A stretch of DNA of 6,285 nt. Origin: an uncultured Oscillospiraceae bacterium. GTDB taxonomy: Bacteria > Bacillota > Clostridia > Oscillospirales > Oscillospiraceae. A program made the position numbers and the translations under genes. Shown here in pieces: positions 5,173 through 6,285 of the stretch (its first letter is position 1; the number at the start of each line of letters is the position of its first letter). The stretch is from contig CAAFEV010000291.1 in NCBI GenBank assembly GCA_900762005.1, positions 1 through 6,285 of the forward strand, written 5' to 3'. Below the pieces are notes generated by a model. That model was not told the origin of the DNA. It searched no databases and was given only the letters and a program-made list of their open reading frames with translations.

Positions 5173-6285
5173 ATGAAACAACCGATCAAACGCGCTGCCT
5201 CCCTGTTGCTGGTACTGGCAATGCTTGTCACGCTGTTCAGCGGTATGCTGGACGTCTCCGCCGTTTCGTATCCCTCTTACAACAACGGCAAAATCGGCGA
5301 GCTGTGTACCGCGTTATCCTCTTATGCGCAGGCCTATTACACCGGAAACTACACCTATGCAAAGCTCTCCGCACAGACCGGCACTACGCTGAAAAGCAGC
5401 ATCAGCGCACTGGTGACGAGCGACCGCGACACCGTCGGCTATGCCGGCTTGAAAACCTATTTCGCCAAGAGCGACGCCTACGAGGGCAGCAGCTCCAAGC
5501 TCCGCCTGTTCTACTGCGGGCTTGCCTATGACAGCTCATGGGACGGCGATACGAACTTTAACCGCGAGCATATGTGGCCGGATTCCAAGGGCGGCGGCGC
5601 GGCAGAGGGCGACCTGCACTCCATGCGTCCGACCGACCGCGTGCTGAACTCCTCCCGCAGCAACTACCCCTACGGCGAGGCGACGAACGGCAAGGCGTGC
5701 TATGCCGACACAAACCATAACAAGCTGCTCGGCGGTTATCTCGGCGGCGGCTATTTTGAGCCGCTGGATAATGTCAAGGGTGATGTCGCCCGCGCCATCA
5801 TCTATGATTATTGTACTTACAGCTCTCTGAGCAATCTGAATTTGGTGTTTCAGAGTACCACCGTCCTGCTTAACTGGATTGCACTCGACCCGGTAGACGA
5901 GTTTGAAATGAGCCGCAATGATGTCATTGAGGGCATTGAGGGCTGCCGCAACCCGTTTGTGGATTATCCCGAGCTGGCGTGGAAGGTGTTTAACCAGACC
6001 GCCCCTGCAGATATGCCGACCCCGTCCAACCCCAACGCGACAAGCTACAGCATTGCCGCACAATCCAACAACACCTCCTACGGCACGGTTTCCGTCAGCG
6101 GGAAAACCGTCACCGCCGCGCCGAAAGCCGGCTACACAGTTGATGCCGCAAACCCCTATACGCTCACGCCCGCAACCGCCGCCACAGTGACCCGCGAGGG
6201 CAACACCTTCCGCCTCACGAATGTGACCGCCGATTGCACGCTGACCGTGAACTTTACCCCGATTGTCTATACACTGACCGCGAAA
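5173..6285 (+). CDS. Secreted endonuclease I-family nuclease with C-terminal repeats (3' truncated)
   Basis: The frame is open from ATG 5173 to the window end (371 codons seen, no stop). Residues 1-30 form a signal peptide: KQPIKR basic start, a Leu/Val core, and likely cleavage after VSA (28-30). Residues about 85-275 match the endonuclease I family (EndA/NucM/Vvn type, His-Me finger fold), periplasmic or extracellular nucleases that cut DNA and often RNA. Key residues visible are NREHMWP (130-136) with likely metal ligand E132 and general base H133, GDLHSMRPTD (146-155), N159 in VLNSSRSNYPYG as the second expected metal ligand, FEPLDNVKGDVAR (195-207), and CRNPFVDYPEL (258-268). From about 290 a Thr/Val/Asn-rich region begins. 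It looks like a bacterial surface repeat, YSIAA (292-296) to VNFTP (359-363), with YTLTAK (366-371) apparently starting the next copy. The rest may hold more repeats or a wall anchor; that is inference. A role in DNA scavenging or biofilm DNA turnover is plausible. Confidence 0.92.
   Translation, partial: MKQPIKRAASLLLVLAMLVTLFSGMLDVSAVSYPSYNNGKIGELCTALSSYAQAYYTGNYTYAKLSAQTGTTLKSSISALVTSDRDTVGYAGLKTYFAKSDAYEGSSSKLRLFYCGLAYDSSWDGDTNFNREHMWPDSKGGGAAEGDLHSMRPTDRVLNSSRSNYPYGEATNGKACYADTNHNKLLGGYLGGGYFEPLDNVKGDVARAIIYDYCTYSSLSNLNLVFQSTTVLLNWIALDPVDEFEMSRNDVIEGIEGCRNPFVDYPELAWKVFNQTAPADMPTPSNPNATSYSIAAQSNNTSYGTVSVSGKTVTAAPKAGYTVDAANPYTLTPATAATVTREGNTFRLTNVTADCTLTVNFTPIVYTLTAK

Noticed and set aside
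5304..5531. Open frames at 5304-5531 (+), 5536-6063 (-) and 5918-6190 (+)
   Set aside because: All are out-of-frame shadows of the secreted nuclease gene, whose motifs and signal peptide identify the real frame.
1..6285. CRISPR array, tRNA, toxin-antitoxin, phage or defence system
   Set aside because: No regular spaced repeats, cloverleaf, paired small genes, integrase or defence-type protein was found on either strand.

Overview
The window looks like a piece of a Gram-positive, GC-rich Clostridia genome of the Oscillospiraceae/Ruminococcaceae type, probably from a gut bacterium. This is inferred from four things: an SLH-anchored surface protein with paired-cysteine repeats, a lipoprotein with a Pro/Thr linker, AAGGAG-like ribosome binding sites with sigma-A promoters, and short palindromic repeats carrying a TGTAGGG arm. 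All genes supported here lie on the + strand. No rRNA, tRNA, CRISPR array, transposase or phage gene was seen.

Layout. (1) 1-969 is the 3' end of a large cell-surface protein: three cysteine-pair repeats, then three S-layer homology domains. (2) 970-1580 holds no convincing gene. It contains a 26-bp perfect inverted repeat enclosing an AT-rich core, a second palindrome sharing the same outer arm, two further hairpins, a minus-strand G-quadruplex motif, and finally an extended -10 promoter. (3) 1581-5048 is a probable four-gene operon: a class V aminotransferase/cysteine desulfurase-like PLP enzyme, a short-chain dehydrogenase/reductase, a two-domain lipoprotein, and a short choloylglycine-hydrolase-type Ntn hydrolase. 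The intergenic gaps are 18, 46 and 5 bases, and a strong intrinsic terminator follows at 5055-5090. (4) From 5173 to the window end, a new promoter drives a secreted endonuclease I-family nuclease that continues beyond the window and has entered a C-terminal repeat region.

How the genes may work together. The outer genes are extracellular: a wall-anchored surface protein and an exported nuclease. The middle operon mixes three cytoplasmic enzymes with one membrane-anchored lipoprotein. It matches no pathway I can name. Its co-transcription is inferred from spacing, the single upstream promoter and the single terminator. The PLP enzyme resembles the stand-alone EF2568-like cysteine desulfurase family and is not beside suf, isc or selD genes here. 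The Ntn hydrolase lacks the usual Arg next to the active site, so bile salts are an unlikely substrate. The most unusual parts of the window are the palindrome-rich spacer and this operon of unknown purpose; neither can be called a new system from sequence alone.
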